A stretch of DNA of 64,000 nucleotides from Psychrobacillus mangrovi. GTDB lineage: Bacteria > Bacillota > Bacilli > Bacillales_A > Planococcaceae. Of this stretch, positions 32,862 to 42,692 are shown one piece after another. The notes beneath the pieces are model-generated. The model ran no database searches. It saw nothing but the letters and a program-made list of their open reading frames with translations, and was not told where the DNA came from. The stretch lies in the NCBI RefSeq assembly GCF_037104765.1, contig NZ_JBAWSY010000003.1, positions 248,001 to 312,000 of the forward strand, given 5' to 3'. A program made the position numbers and the translations under genes. Positions within the stretch are counted from its first letter, which is position 1. Each line of letters begins with the position of its first letter.

Positions 32862-35216
32862 ATGATTCAATCGCAAAAAAGATGGAAAATTTCAAGACCA
32901 GATGAACAGTTAGTATCGACTTTTGAAAAGGAACTTGCAATACCTAGCGTATGTGCAAAAGTAATGGTTTCAAGAGGATTTAAATCTGTAGAAGAAGCTT
33001 ATAATTTTTTACATTTAACGAAAGATCATATACATAATCCATTCTTACTTAATGGGATGGACGAGCTTGTAGCACGTGTTTTCAAAGCAATTGATCAACA
33101 GGAAAAGATAATGGTTTATGGAGATTATGATGCAGATGGCATTACTAGTACTTCAGTAATGATGAAAACCTTGCAATCAATGGGTGCAGATGTAATTTTT
33201 AAAATTCCAAATAGATTTATCGATGGCTACGGTCCTAGTGAGCGATTATTCCAAGAAGCTTATGATGAGGGTGTTAAGTTAATCATTACAGTAGATAATG
33301 GAATTTCTGGACTTAAACAAATTCAATTTGCAAAGGATCTTGGGATGGATGTTATTGTAACGGATCACCATGAACCAGGTGATGAACTTCCTGTAGCAGA
33401 TATTATTATCCACCCCGGCTTAAAGAATACTTCTTATCCCTTTCCTAACTTAGCTGGAGTAGGTGTCGCATTTAAAGTTGCACATGCTCTATTAGGTGAG
33501 ATTCCAAAAGAGTTATATTATTTAGTTGCAATTGGCACAATAGCAGACTTAGTTTCGTTAACAGGTGAGAATCGTTATTTTGTTCAACAAGGAATTAAAC
33601 AAATGAATACCTCTAATCTGTTAGCTATTGAAGCATTGGCAAAAATTAGCGGAATTGAAGTTTCTTCCATTAACGAGGAAACGGTAGGGTTTATGTTTGG
33701 ACCACGTATAAACGCTGTTGGAAGATTGGGAGAAGCTGTTCCTGGAGTTGAGTTATTTTTAACGGAAAACTCAAGTGATGCTCACTCAATAGCAAACATG
33801 TTAAATGAGAAAAACAAAGAAAGACAAGCCATCGTGAAAAAAATCTCTGATGAAGCTATACAATTAATTGATCAGGAAGGTAACATAGAAGGACCTAGTG
33901 TGATTGTTGTTGGCAAAAAAGATTGGAATCCTGGCGTCTTAGGTATTGTCGCTTCCAAGTTAGTAGAAAAGTATTATCGTCCTGCAATAGTTTTAGGACT
34001 TGATGAAGACAAACAAATAGCTAAAGGGTCAGCGAGAAGTATCGAAGGCTTCCATATGTATAAGGAGCTAGCTAAGAACAGTGATATTTTACCTCATTTT
34101 GGAGGTCATCCTATGGCGGCAGGAATGACTTTGCCACTGGAGAATGTGGATGAACTAAGAAATAGGTTAATAGCTCAAGCGCAAGCTTGTTTAACAGATG
34201 AGCAACTCATACCTGTTGTTTCGATCGATGTGCCACTTGAAATGAATGAAATTACAACAGAAGCAATTGAATCCTTACAAAAGCTTTCCCCGTTTGGAAT
34301 GGATTTTGCCAAGCCGGTGTATTGTATAGAAAACGTTGAAGTTGCAACAGTAAGGAAAATTGGATCTGCAAATAACCATGTGAAAATGGAGCTAAAGTAT
34401 GGCGGTATCGCTTTAGATGCGATTGGCTTTGGTAAAGGTGAATTAGCGGATGAAATTTCACCGACAGCTAAACTTTCATTTATTGGTGATTTACAAATTA
34501 ATGAATGGAATGGTCGAAAAAAACCGCAACTAATGATTGAAGATGCCAAGTCGAATGATTGGCAACTTTTCGATATCCGAGGGATTCGTCAAGTGAATCG
34601 TTGGTTACCAACCATTCCTGTAGAAAAAAATGTATTTGTAGCTTTTAATGAAGAAACAGTTTCCCATTTCAACTCACTTATAAAAGAAAAAATTTGGCTC
34701 TATACTGATTTAACAAAACACCATTTAAAATCAGATTATGTTACTATTTTAGATTTACCTATGGATGAATCCACAATGACAAAACTGCTAACATACCATG
34801 ACTGGTCTAGAATTTATGCACACTTTTATGGTAGTGATTCCGTGTATTTTGAAGGGCTTCCTTCTAGAGATCAATTTAAATGGTACTTTTCATTTTTATC
34901 TAAAAGAAAAACATTTGCATTAAAAAAGCATATATACGAACTTTCTAAACATACCGGTTGGAGTCAAAATACAATTAATTTTATGTCACAGGTGTTTTTT
35001 GAGCTTAATTTTGTTAGAATAGACAATGGGATGTTAGTGTTAAATGATCAACTAACTAAAGCAGATTTATCGGAAGCACCAGCGTATAAACAACGAGAAA
35101 ATCAAATAAAACTAGAACAAAAGCTATTATACGCCCCGTATATGGAGCTGAAACAATGGTTTGAAGAGCGGAAAGCAGTACAAACCGTTCCTGAGGAGGA
35201 GCATTTATGGATTTAA
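32862..35216 (+). CDS. recJ: Single-stranded-DNA exonuclease RecJ
   Basis: 5'-3' exonuclease of recombination and mismatch repair. The 784-residue protein has the DHH-family motifs DYDADG at 88-93 and DHH at 168-170. DHHA1 follows, with the GGHPMAAGMT motif near 411-420, then an OB fold and a long C-terminal extension as in Bacillus RecJ. AAGGAAGTG precedes the ATG. It overlaps apt by 10 bases. Confidence 0.96.
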   Translation: MIQSQKRWKISRPDEQLVSTFEKELAIPSVCAKVMVSRGFKSVEEAYNFLHLTKDHIHNPFLLNGMDELVARVFKAIDQQEKIMVYGDYDADGITSTSVMMKTLQSMGADVIFKIPNRFIDGYGPSERLFQEAYDEGVKLIITVDNGISGLKQIQFAKDLGMDVIVTDHHEPGDELPVADIIIHPGLKNTSYPFPNLAGVGVAFKVAHALLGEIPKELYYLVAIGTIADLVSLTGENRYFVQQGIKQMNTSNLLAIEALAKISGIEVSSINEETVGFMFGPRINAVGRLGEAVPGVELFLTENSSDAHSIANMLNEKNKERQAIVKKISDEAIQLIDQEGNIEGPSVIVVGKKDWNPGVLGIVASKLVEKYYRPAIVLGLDEDKQIAKGSARSIEGFHMYKELAKNSDILPHFGGHPMAAGMTLPLENVDELRNRLIAQAQACLTDEQLIPVVSIDVPLEMNEITTEAIESLQKLSPFGMDFAKPVYCIENVEVATVRKIGSANNHVKMELKYGGIALDAIGFGKGELADEISPTAKLSFIGDLQINEWNGRKKPQLMIEDAKSNDWQLFDIRGIRQVNRWLPTIPVEKNVFVAFNEETVSHFNSLIKEKIWLYTDLTKHHLKSDYVTILDLPMDESTMTKLLTYHDWSRIYAHFYGSDSVYFEGLPSRDQFKWYFSFLSKRKTFALKKHIYELSKHTGWSQNTINFMSQVFFELNFVRIDNGMLVLNDQLTKADLSEAPAYKQRENQIKLEQKLLYAPYMELKQWFEERKAVQTVPEEEHLWI

Positions 35217-35719
35217 AGCAATATGTGACTACAGTTGAAGACTGGCCAAAACCAGGTATAAGTTTTAAAGATATAACAACAATTATGGATAATGGAGAAG
35301 CATATAAATATGCAACTGACCAAATTGTCGAATATGCTAAAGAAGTACAAGCAGATATTATAGTAGGACCAGAAGCACGTGGATTTATAATAGGATGTCC
35401 TGTCGCTTACGCTCTTGGTGTTGGATTTGCCCCAGTTCGTAAAGAAGGAAAACTACCTCGTGAAGTTATTCGTGCAGAATACGGTTTGGAATATGGGAAA
35501 GACGTATTAACTATGCATAAAGATGCTGTAAAACCTGGGCAAAAGGTTCTTATTGTAGATGATTTACTTGCTACTGGTGGTACAATTGAAGCAACCATTA
35601 AATTAGTGGAAGAATTAGGTGGTATTGTAGTTGGTTGTGCATTCTTAATAGAGTTAACATATCTAGAAGGAAGAAATAAGCTAGATAAGTATGATATTTG
35701 CACGTTGATGCAATACTAA
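35207..35719 (+). CDS. apt: Adenine phosphoribosyltransferase
   Basis: Purine salvage enzyme converting adenine and PRPP to AMP. The 170-residue protein starts MDLKQYVTTVEDWPKPGI and carries the PRPP-binding motif VLIVDDLLATGGT at 114-126. Coupled to recJ by overlap, with GAGGAGG in the recJ end. The recJ-apt-relA order is standard in Bacilli. Confidence 0.97.
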   Translation: MDLKQYVTTVEDWPKPGISFKDITTIMDNGEAYKYATDQIVEYAKEVQADIIVGPEARGFIIGCPVAYALGVGFAPVRKEGKLPREVIRAEYGLEYGKDVLTMHKDAVKPGQKVLIVDDLLATGGTIEATIKLVEELGGIVVGCAFLIELTYLEGRNKLDKYDICTLMQY

Positions 35720-35792
35720 TAACTATTCAATAAACTTACTTTGAAACTGCGGAGAGCTTGTATTAATAGAAGCATTTCTAAGCAGTCAAAGG

Positions 35793-35822
35793 GGTGGACT
35801 TTACAAGTCCATCTTTTTTTTT
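35793..35822 (+). terminator. Terminator after apt
   Basis: GGTGGACTT (35793-35801) pairs with AAGTCCATC (35805-35813), followed by nine or more Ts. Before it, ACTGC and GCAGT near 35746-35786 can pair around a second hairpin. Confidence 0.85.
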
Positions 35823-35877
35823 ATACAATATAACTTATATACTATTCTAGAAATATAACGAAATCAGGTGACTTAGC

Positions 35878-38070
35878 ATGGCAAAAGATCAAGTGAAGAC
35901 AGCAGAAGATGTTTTCTATACACTCTCTACTTATATGAATGAAGAGCATGTTTCCTTTGTCCAAAAAGCATATAATCTAGCAGAGCATGCGCATAGAGAA
36001 CAATTTCGAAATTCTGGTGAACCATATATTTTACATCCTATTCAAGTAGCCGGAATTCTTGCTGATCTTCAAATGGATCCAGAAACCGTTGCTGCTGGCT
36101 TTTTACATGATGTTGTAGAGGATACAGAATATACGAGAGAAGATATTGTCCGTGAATTCAATGAAGAAGTTGCACTATTAGTCGAAGGTGTGACTAAACT
36201 CGGTAAAATTAAATATATGTCAAAAGAAGAGCAACAAGCCGAAAATCATCGAAAAATGTTCATAGCTATGGCACAAGATATACGTATTATTCTAATTAAG
36301 CTTGCGGACCGTTTACATAATATGCGTACGTTAAAACATTTACCGGAAGAAAAACAACGACGTATTTCAAATGAAACCTTAGAAATATTTGCTCCACTTG
36401 CCCATCGACTTGGAATTTCGGCAGTGAAATGGGAGCTTGAAGATACAGCCCTTCGCTATTTAAATCCACAACAATATTACCGTATCGTTAATTTTATGAA
36501 AAAGAAACGGACAGAACGAGAAGCGTACTTAAAGAATGTAATGAATGATATTCGTAACCAGTTAGATGAGATGGAAGTAGACGCGGATATTTCAGGTAGA
36601 CCAAAACACATATATAGTATTTATCGCAAAATGGTTGTCCAAAATAAGCAGTTTAATGAAATTTATGATTTGTTAGCTATGAGGATTATTGTAAAAAGCA
36701 TAAAAGATTGCTATGCAGTATTAGGTGTTATTCATACACTATGGAAACCAATGCCAGGTCGATTTAAAGACTATATCGCGATGCCGAAGCAAAATCTTTA
36801 TCAATCACTACATACGACAGTGATTGGTCCAAATGGTGATCCATTAGAGGTGCAAATCCGCACAGAAGAAATGCATAATATTGCAGAATATGGGGTTGCA
36901 GCGCACTGGGCATATAAAGAAGGTAGAAAGATTGAAACAAATAAACAAACAATCGACTCTAAATTAACATGGTTTAGAGAAATTTTAGAGTTTCAACAAG
37001 AGTCTTCCAATGCGGAAGAATTTATGGAATCATTAAAATTTGATTTGTTTTCAGATATGGTATACGTATTTACCCCTAAAGGCGATGTAATTGAACTTCC
37101 TGCGGGCTCTGTACCAATTGATTTTGCTTACCGTGTCCATTCTGAAGTAGGTAATAAAACTATAGGTGCAAAAGTGAACGGAAAGATGGTTCCTTTAGAT
37201 ACAAAGTTAAAAACAGGAGATATCATCGAGGTATTAACGTCTAAACAATCTTTTGGGCCAAGTCGCGATTGGGTGAAAATCGCTCAATCTTCACAAGCAA
37301 AAAACAAAATAAAGCAATTTTTTAAAAAGCAACTTCGTGATGAGAACGTTATTAAAGGAAAAGAACAGGTCGAAAAAGAAATTAAAGCACAGGAATTTGA
37401 TATAAAAGAAGTATTAACTCCAGAAAACATTAAACGTGTTTGCGAAAAGTATGCATTTGCTGGGGAAGAAGACTTGTATGCTGCTATTGGATTTAATGGA
37501 ATTACAGCTCAGCAAGTAGTAAATCGTTTAGCTGAAAAAATGCGAAAAATACGCGATCAAGAAGAAGCTCTGGAAAAAATTACAACTGAAATGAAAGCTC
37601 CCGCCCCTAAAAAATCAACTGATTCAGGTGTTATTGTAAAAGGTATAGAAAATTTGCTTATACGACTTTCTAGATGCTGTAGTCCTGTACCAGGAGATGA
37701 AATAGTAGGTTTTATTACAAAAGGAAGAGGAGTATCTGTTCACCGAGCAGATTGCCCAAACGTTCAAAGTGACGAATCCCACTCAAGAATAATCGAAGTG
37801 GAGTGGGAGCAAACAGATTCACCAATGAAAAAAGATTATCAAGTAGATATAGAAGTATCTGCTTTTGATCGGGCTGGCTTATTAAACGAAGTACTTCAAG
37901 TAGTAAATGAGTCAAAAACTAACATTGCTGCTGTTAGTGGAAAGATAGAAAATGATATTGCGACGATAAATATGACTATAAAAATCACAAATATCGCCCA
38001 TTTACATAAAGTGGCTGATCGTATTAAACAATTGCCGGATGTATATTCGGTTCAACGAATTATTAATTAA
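35878..38070 (+). CDS. relA: Bifunctional (p)ppGpp synthetase/hydrolase RelA (Rel)
   Basis: Makes and degrades (p)ppGpp in the stringent response. The 730-residue long RSH protein has an N-terminal HD hydrolase domain with HDVVED at 77-82, the synthetase domain with EYGVAAHWAY (about 335-344), a TGS domain, a Cys-rich region (SRCCSPVPGD) and a C-terminal ACT domain (about 658-730). Both catalytic domains look intact, as for the single Rel of Firmicutes. dtd follows after 15 bp. Confidence 0.97.
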   Translation: MAKDQVKTAEDVFYTLSTYMNEEHVSFVQKAYNLAEHAHREQFRNSGEPYILHPIQVAGILADLQMDPETVAAGFLHDVVEDTEYTREDIVREFNEEVALLVEGVTKLGKIKYMSKEEQQAENHRKMFIAMAQDIRIILIKLADRLHNMRTLKHLPEEKQRRISNETLEIFAPLAHRLGISAVKWELEDTALRYLNPQQYYRIVNFMKKKRTEREAYLKNVMNDIRNQLDEMEVDADISGRPKHIYSIYRKMVVQNKQFNEIYDLLAMRIIVKSIKDCYAVLGVIHTLWKPMPGRFKDYIAMPKQNLYQSLHTTVIGPNGDPLEVQIRTEEMHNIAEYGVAAHWAYKEGRKIETNKQTIDSKLTWFREILEFQQESSNAEEFMESLKFDLFSDMVYVFTPKGDVIELPAGSVPIDFAYRVHSEVGNKTIGAKVNGKMVPLDTKLKTGDIIEVLTSKQSFGPSRDWVKIAQSSQAKNKIKQFFKKQLRDENVIKGKEQVEKEIKAQEFDIKEVLTPENIKRVCEKYAFAGEEDLYAAIGFNGITAQQVVNRLAEKMRKIRDQEEALEKITTEMKAPAPKKSTDSGVIVKGIENLLIRLSRCCSPVPGDEIVGFITKGRGVSVHRADCPNVQSDESHSRIIEVEWEQTDSPMKKDYQVDIEVSAFDRAGLLNEVLQVVNESKTNIAAVSGKIENDIATINMTIKITNIAHLHKVADRIKQLPDVYSVQRIIN

Positions 38071-38085
38071 AGGGGTTCTTTTCTC

Positions 38086-38523
38086 ATGAAAGTATTATTG
38101 CAACGTTGCAAAAATGCATCTGTAACAGTCGATGGTGAAATTACGGGCTCCATTGGTCATGGTTATTTATTATTAGTTGGCATTACTTCAACAGATAGTG
38201 AAAAAGAAATAATCTCTTTAACCGACAAATTAGCTGGTTTGCGTTTATTTGAAGATGCAGAGGGTAAGATGAATCACTCAATTGTAGAAGCTGGTGGATC
38301 TATCCTTTCTGTTTCTCAATTTACGTTATATGCAGATACTCGAAAAGGAAGAAGACCAAGTTTCATTGACGCAGCTCGACCAGAAATAGCAAAGCCTCTT
38401 TGGGAGTTATTTAATGATAAGCTGCGGGAGAAGGGGTTTGTTGTAGAAACGGGTATTTTTGGTGCCAAGATGGACGTTACTTTTACTAATGATGGACCTG
38501 TAACGATAATGTTAGAAGCATAA
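38086..38523 (+). CDS. dtd: D-aminoacyl-tRNA deacylase
   Basis: Trans-editing enzyme that frees tRNA from D-amino acids and from misacylated glycine. The 145-residue protein starts MKVLLQRCKNASVTVDGE. It has the SQFTLYAD motif (about 78-85) and the conserved Gly-Pro of the NDGPVTIMLEA C-terminus. The dtd gene follows relA in most Bacilli. Confidence 0.96.
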   Translation: MKVLLQRCKNASVTVDGEITGSIGHGYLLLVGITSTDSEKEIISLTDKLAGLRLFEDAEGKMNHSIVEAGGSILSVSQFTLYADTRKGRRPSFIDAARPEIAKPLWELFNDKLREKGFVVETGIFGAKMDVTFTNDGPVTIMLEA

Positions 38524-38553
38524 ATAGTTGTAGTGGTAAAAACAATATAGTTC

Positions 38554-38603
38554 AGACAGTAAACAACCTCAAATTATGAGTTGTATACTGTCTTATTTTT
38601 TTT
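38554..38603 (+). terminator. Terminator after dtd
   Basis: AGACAGTA (38554-38561) pairs with TACTGTCT (38586-38593), with ACAAC/GTTGT and CTC/GAG pairs inside, followed by a run of Ts. Confidence 0.85.
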
Positions 38604-38728
38604 ATTCTGTTAAATATCTTTGTTGTTTTTCAAAGAAAAAATCGCAGCTGACAAACGTGTAGAACAAATGCTTATTTCAGCGTGTCAAAAATCAAATTAT
38701 AGGACTGCTCAAAAGTTAAGAAAGAGCA

Positions 38729-38752
38729 TAAAAAAAACCCTTCTTAGGGTTA
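38729..38752 (-). terminator. Terminator of the minus-strand PH-domain gene
   Basis: On the minus strand, AACCCT and AGGGTT (38736-38751) form a stem followed by eight Ts. Confidence 0.75.
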
Positions 38753-38769
38753 AATTTGTATAGCATCAT

Positions 38770-39219
38770 TTACTCGAATTCTTGAATCTGTGTATTAGGG
38801 CATCGTTTTCTTAACTCGGTTATGAACTCCTTCCTATCCTTTGGTACAATCTTTATACTTCCAAAGGTTGCTGATTTGTAAAATAATTCAAGGCCATTAT
38901 CAGACGATGAAATTCGATAACCAGTAAATCTATCTGTTGTTGGAGAAACCTTTGTTATGTTTTGATATGGAATTTTACTTCTGAATGGTCCGCCTTTAAT
39001 TAATAGATAATCTTCATAGAAAACATACTTAATTGAGATTACATACCACAACATAAAACCTACTGAAATAATAAAGATAGCAGACATAATAATTACAATT
39101 GATAATGATGTTTCTTCATAAATGAATTGGGGGAAAAGCAGTGATATAGCACCCATTATTAAAACTACTAAAAAAATGAATGTATTAAAAAAGATATCTA
39201 CTTTTGAACGGAAAACCAT
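38770..39219 (-). CDS. Small membrane protein with bacterial PH domain
   Basis: The 149-residue protein has two membrane helices (about 10-32 and 39-62) and a C-terminal domain of about 80 residues. It shows the pattern YVFYEDYLLIKGGPFRSKIPYQNITKVSPT seen in bacterial PH-like (DUF1200/YyaB-type) domains. Function unknown; these proteins are often accessory genes in Bacilli. AAAGGTG precedes the ATG. It interrupts the conserved dtd-yrvJ order and has its own terminator, so it may be an insertion in this lineage. Confidence 0.65.
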   Translation of the reverse strand: MVFRSKVDIFFNTFIFLVVLIMGAISLLFPQFIYEETSLSIVIIMSAIFIISVGFMLWYVISIKYVFYEDYLLIKGGPFRSKIPYQNITKVSPTTDRFTGYRISSSDNGLELFYKSATFGSIKIVPKDRKEFITELRKRCPNTQIQEFE

Positions 39220-39387
39220 TGATTAATCACACCTTTCTAATTTTATTTATACGATCACTTATCATAGTGGTTGCATTCTTAAATCAATTTTTCTAATTAA
39301 ATTATATTTTATTTTGCAGAAAATTATAATGTTTTAAATTTATCTTTTCTAAAAAAGCAACAATGTTTACGAAAACAGTCTTGAAAA

Positions 39388-39428
39388 TAAAAAAAGGAGC
39401 GATAAGTTACATAGTCACTTACCGCACC
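39388..39428 (-). terminator. Terminator of the minus-strand amidase gene
   Basis: On the minus strand, GGTGCGGTAAGT and ACTTATCGCTCC form a 12-bp stem with one mismatch, followed by a run of Ts. Confidence 0.75.
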
Positions 39429-39468
39429 TCAAAATTACACCTTATAAATAATAGTATGTTTCATTTCA

Positions 39469-40998
39469 CTATTTCTCTAATTGTGAATCGAAATATTTAA
39501 TGATTCCATTGTAGATTCCGTGTGTTGCTTGTTCTCTATATTTTTCCGTTGTTACTTGGCGTTCTTCGTTTGCGTTACTCAAATAACCCAACTCTATTAA
39601 AATAGCATTTTGTTTATTTTCACGAAGAATTAAATAATTTCCTGGTTGTGTTCCACGGTCTTTCAGTGAAACCATATCGTTCAGTTCTTTATGAACATAG
39701 GTAGCTAATTCTTTTTGATAATCATACATATAGTAAGTGGTCAAGCCTCGTACAGAGTTATTTTCTATAGCATCGTAATGTAGACTGATAAAAGCATCAG
39801 CAGCATTTTGATGACTTATAGATACGCGTTTACGTAGATCTACGTAAACATCTGATTCTCTTGTCATGATGACATTTGCTCCAGCAGCTTTTAATTTAGT
39901 AGATAATAACTCGGCAGTTAATAGTGTAATATCTTTTTCATCCGTTCCAAGAGCCCCTGTAGTACCACGGTCGTTTCCTCCATGTCCAGCATCAATTACA
40001 AGAGTTAATCCATCTAGAGTTCCTTTTTTTCGACTTTCTTTTGGTTTTTCAGAAGTAATTGGATTAGTATCATTTGTTGAAACGACCCAACTAGCTACGA
40101 AAGCAGTCGTTTTATTTGCTAGCTCAATTTTATACCAATCATTTACTTTTTCAATTACAGTGAATGCCTCACCAGCATCTGCCCGAGCAACCACTTCACT
40201 ACTAGTTGTACTTTCTGAACGTAAATTTGTTCCGTTATATAGAATTTTAATCGTTTCATTAGAAGTGGCAGATTTAACGGCTGATTTTGGCTGTTCGGTA
40301 AAATTACCATAAAAGCTATAAACCCATCCCTTTTTGCCATTTTTTAATTTAATTTGAACCCAATTATGATTTTTCTCAAGAATTTCAAATGCTTGGTTTT
40401 TTTCAACTTGTCCTATTTGCTTTGAGGATAGATCTGGCTTAGCTCGCACATTTAATATATCAACTGATACGACAAACATATCACCTTGGGTAGTAATTTC
40501 TGGTTCACGTTCTTCTTTAGTTTGTTCTACTATTGAAACATATTCACTATGTACCCAGCCTTTTTGATCATTAAAAGCTATTTCAATCCATTCACCTTCT
40601 GACTTTAAGGCGATAAACTGATCCCCTTCTTGTAGCTGACCAATAACTGCAGACGATAAAGATGCTTCTTTTCGTACATTTAGTTTATTTGCTTTTGAAA
40701 CAATTTGTTTATTTGTAAATTCAATTGCTTTACTCTTTGTATACCAACTAGCAACCCAACCATTTTTATCACCGTAATTGATTTGCAGCCAATCATTTTC
40801 TTTACCAATAACTGTGAGCTTATCATTTTGCTCTACTGAACCGATAACATTGTATGTAAGACCAGGACCAGAACGAACTTTTAGTGATCCCACATCTACT
40901 GTCACATCGTTTTCTTGTGCATAAACATGAATTACAGGTATAACTAAAATAAAAGAAATAATGATAATTGTCATTTTCTGCATTAGTTTGTCGATCAT
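39469..40998 (-). CDS. N-acetylmuramoyl-L-alanine amidase with four SH3b domains (YrvJ-like)
   Basis: Secreted cell wall hydrolase. The 509-residue protein has a signal peptide (about 1-27, ending VYAQ). Four bacterial SH3 domains follow (about 33-90, 100-155, 175-232 and 247-303), each with an LNVR/LKVR/NLRS-type start and a WV/FV-containing end. A C-terminal Amidase_3 domain lies at about 325-505. Zinc ligands are the His of DAGHGG, a Glu after it and the His of SLHYDA; the catalytic Glu is in ILIELGYLSN. It lies between dtd and hisS, like yrvJ in B. subtilis. GGGAGGG precedes the ATG. Confidence 0.88.
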   Translation of the reverse strand: MIDKLMQKMTIIIISFILVIPVIHVYAQENDVTVDVGSLKVRSGPGLTYNVIGSVEQNDKLTVIGKENDWLQINYGDKNGWVASWYTKSKAIEFTNKQIVSKANKLNVRKEASLSSAVIGQLQEGDQFIALKSEGEWIEIAFNDQKGWVHSEYVSIVEQTKEEREPEITTQGDMFVVSVDILNVRAKPDLSSKQIGQVEKNQAFEILEKNHNWVQIKLKNGKKGWVYSFYGNFTEQPKSAVKSATSNETIKILYNGTNLRSESTTSSEVVARADAGEAFTVIEKVNDWYKIELANKTTAFVASWVVSTNDTNPITSEKPKESRKKGTLDGLTLVIDAGHGGNDRGTTGALGTDEKDITLLTAELLSTKLKAAGANVIMTRESDVYVDLRKRVSISHQNAADAFISLHYDAIENNSVRGLTTYYMYDYQKELATYVHKELNDMVSLKDRGTQPGNYLILRENKQNAILIELGYLSNANEERQVTTEKYREQATHGIYNGIIKYFDSQLEK

Positions 40999-41063
40999 TG
41001 TATCCCTCCCTATTCTTATTGTAAATATTCTGTCATAAAATTTCTACCTTTTGTTTAAAAAGG

Positions 41064-41102
41064 TTGACTTATTTCTTTTCTGTTATTAAGATAAGGTATA
41101 AT
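41064..41102 (+). promoter_or_regulatory. Candidate promoter of the hisS T-box operon
   Basis: TTGACT (41064-41069) is 17 bp from TAAGAT (41087-41092). A better hexamer, TATAAT (41097-41102), is close by but then lacks a -35. Which is used cannot be decided by eye. Confidence 0.4.
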
Positions 41103-41114
41103 TATATTCAAGTA

Positions 41115-41377
41115 ATAAACCAAAGACCGAAAAAGTAGCTGTTTTATACGTATGACAAGAGAGGGGAAGACGTGGCTGAAATCTTTCCTACAGACGAACT
41201 CAGTGAACAACATTCGAGAGGTTTTTTGTCGAAAGAGATTCCTTTAGTAGGCAAAAACGGTGCTGGTCGTTATCCAGAAATGAGAGGGTCAATTACTTGG
41301 CCAACTAGGGTGGAACCGCGGAAGCTAATATTAGCTCTCGTCCCTTGCTATTAAGCAAGGGATGGGGGCTTTTTTTA
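41115..41377 (+). ncRNA. T-box leader controlling hisS-aspS
   Basis: tRNA-sensing leader. The AGAGAG motif and GGCTGAAA element in a GGGAAGA/TCTTTCC-closed stem I tip lie near 41158-41190. The T-box sequence AGGGTGGAACCGCG is at 41307-41320. It is followed by a terminator (about 41333-41377) with CCCTTGC/GCAAGGG and a T run. Uncharged tRNA would stabilise the antiterminator. I could not fix the specifier codon by eye; histidine or aspartate is expected from the genes. A 60-codon open frame inside is spurious. 5' limit approximate. Confidence 0.9.
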
Positions 41378-41402
41378 TTTGTCAAAGAAAGGGGCAATAG
41401 CC

Positions 41403-42677
41403 ATGGATATTAAGGTGCCAAGAGGAACACAAGACATTTTGCCAAGTGAAACAGGCAAATGGCAAATAGTAGAGGACTTAATCAGAGAAACGTGTCGTCT
41501 ATATCAATATAAAGAAATTAGGACTCCTGTATTCGAACATACTGAATTGTTCACTAGAAGTGTGGGTGATACAACTGATATTGTCCAAAAAGAAATGTAT
41601 ACATTCCAAGATCGAGGAAACAGATCGTTAACATTAAGACCAGAGGGTACTGCTTCTGCAGTTAGGGCATTTGTCGAGCACAAAATGTTTGGATATCCTG
41701 ATCAACCAGTGAAGCTATTCTATATGGGGCCGATGTTCCGATATGAAAGACAACAAGCAGGTAGATATCGTCAGTTTGTTCAATTTGGAATTGAAGCGAT
41801 TGGAAGTGCTGATCCTGCAATCGATGCAGAAGTAATTTCATTGGCGCTGTCTGTTTATCAAAAAGCAGGATTAAAAAAATTAAAACTTATTATTAATTCA
41901 CTTGGGGATACAGAAAGTCGGATTGCTCATAAAGAAGCATTAGTCAATCACTTTGAACCACATATTGAAGAGTTTTGCTCAGATTGTCAAAATCGACTTC
42001 AAAAAAATCCACTTCGAATATTAGATTGCAAAGTGGATCGTAACAATCCTTTAATGGCCACCGCTCCATCTTTAGCTGATTTTTTAAATGAAGAATCTGC
42101 TGCTTATTTTGAAAAAGTAAAGGAATATTTAACTGCACTCAATATTGAGTTTGAAGTAGATCCAAATTTAGTTCGTGGTTTAGATTACTACAACCACACA
42201 GCATTTGAAATAATGAGTGCTGCTGAAGGATTCGGGGCTATTACTACGCTTGCTGGTGGTGGAAGATATAACGGACTAGTAGAAGAACTAGGTGGACCAG
42301 CATCCCCGGGAATTGGATTTGCTATGAGTATTGAACGATTATTACTTGCTATTGCGGCTGAGAATAAGGAATGGACAGAACAATCAACTTTAGATGTATA
42401 TGTAATTAGTATGGGAGAAGTTGCAAAGAAAAAAGCAGTCGAGCTTACTTATGAATTACGTCAAAATAATATTACTTCCGAGATGGATTATTTAGATCGT
42501 AAAATTAAAACACAAATGAAATCTGCTGATCGTCTCAAAGCCAAATATGTCCTTGTAATTGGTGAAGATGAAATTGAAAAAGAAAGTGCCATGCTTAAAA
42601 ACTTATCAAATGGCGAGCAACAGCTTGTTCCATGGGATCAATTAGTAGAGCAACTGAAAAATAGTATTTTAGCTTGA
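41403..42677 (+). CDS. hisS: Histidyl-tRNA synthetase
   Basis: Class II synthetase of 424 residues from ATG 41403, with AAAGGGGC before it; a TTG at 41379 would add 8 residues and start inside the leader. It begins MDIKVPRGTQDILP. Motif 2 is FRYERQQAGRYRQF, the histidine-binding LVRGLDYYNHTAFE lies near 250-265 and motif 3 is GIGFAMSIERL. A C-terminal anticodon-binding domain is present. Forms an operon with aspS under T-box control. Confidence 0.97.
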   Translation: MDIKVPRGTQDILPSETGKWQIVEDLIRETCRLYQYKEIRTPVFEHTELFTRSVGDTTDIVQKEMYTFQDRGNRSLTLRPEGTASAVRAFVEHKMFGYPDQPVKLFYMGPMFRYERQQAGRYRQFVQFGIEAIGSADPAIDAEVISLALSVYQKAGLKKLKLIINSLGDTESRIAHKEALVNHFEPHIEEFCSDCQNRLQKNPLRILDCKVDRNNPLMATAPSLADFLNEESAAYFEKVKEYLTALNIEFEVDPNLVRGLDYYNHTAFEIMSAAEGFGAITTLAGGGRYNGLVEELGGPASPGIGFAMSIERLLLAIAAENKEWTEQSTLDVYVISMGEVAKKKAVELTYELRQNNITSEMDYLDRKIKTQMKSADRLKAKYVLVIGEDEIEKESAMLKNLSNGEQQLVPWDQLVEQLKNSILA

Positions 42678-42692
42678 GTGGAGGAAGAAAAA

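Noticed and set aside
39866..40312. 148-codon + frame inside the amidase gene
   Set aside because: It is antisense to the conserved SH3/amidase coding region, with no promoter or ribosome site.
41172..41354. 60-codon frame before hisS
   Set aside because: It lies inside the T-box leader, including the T-box sequence and terminator.
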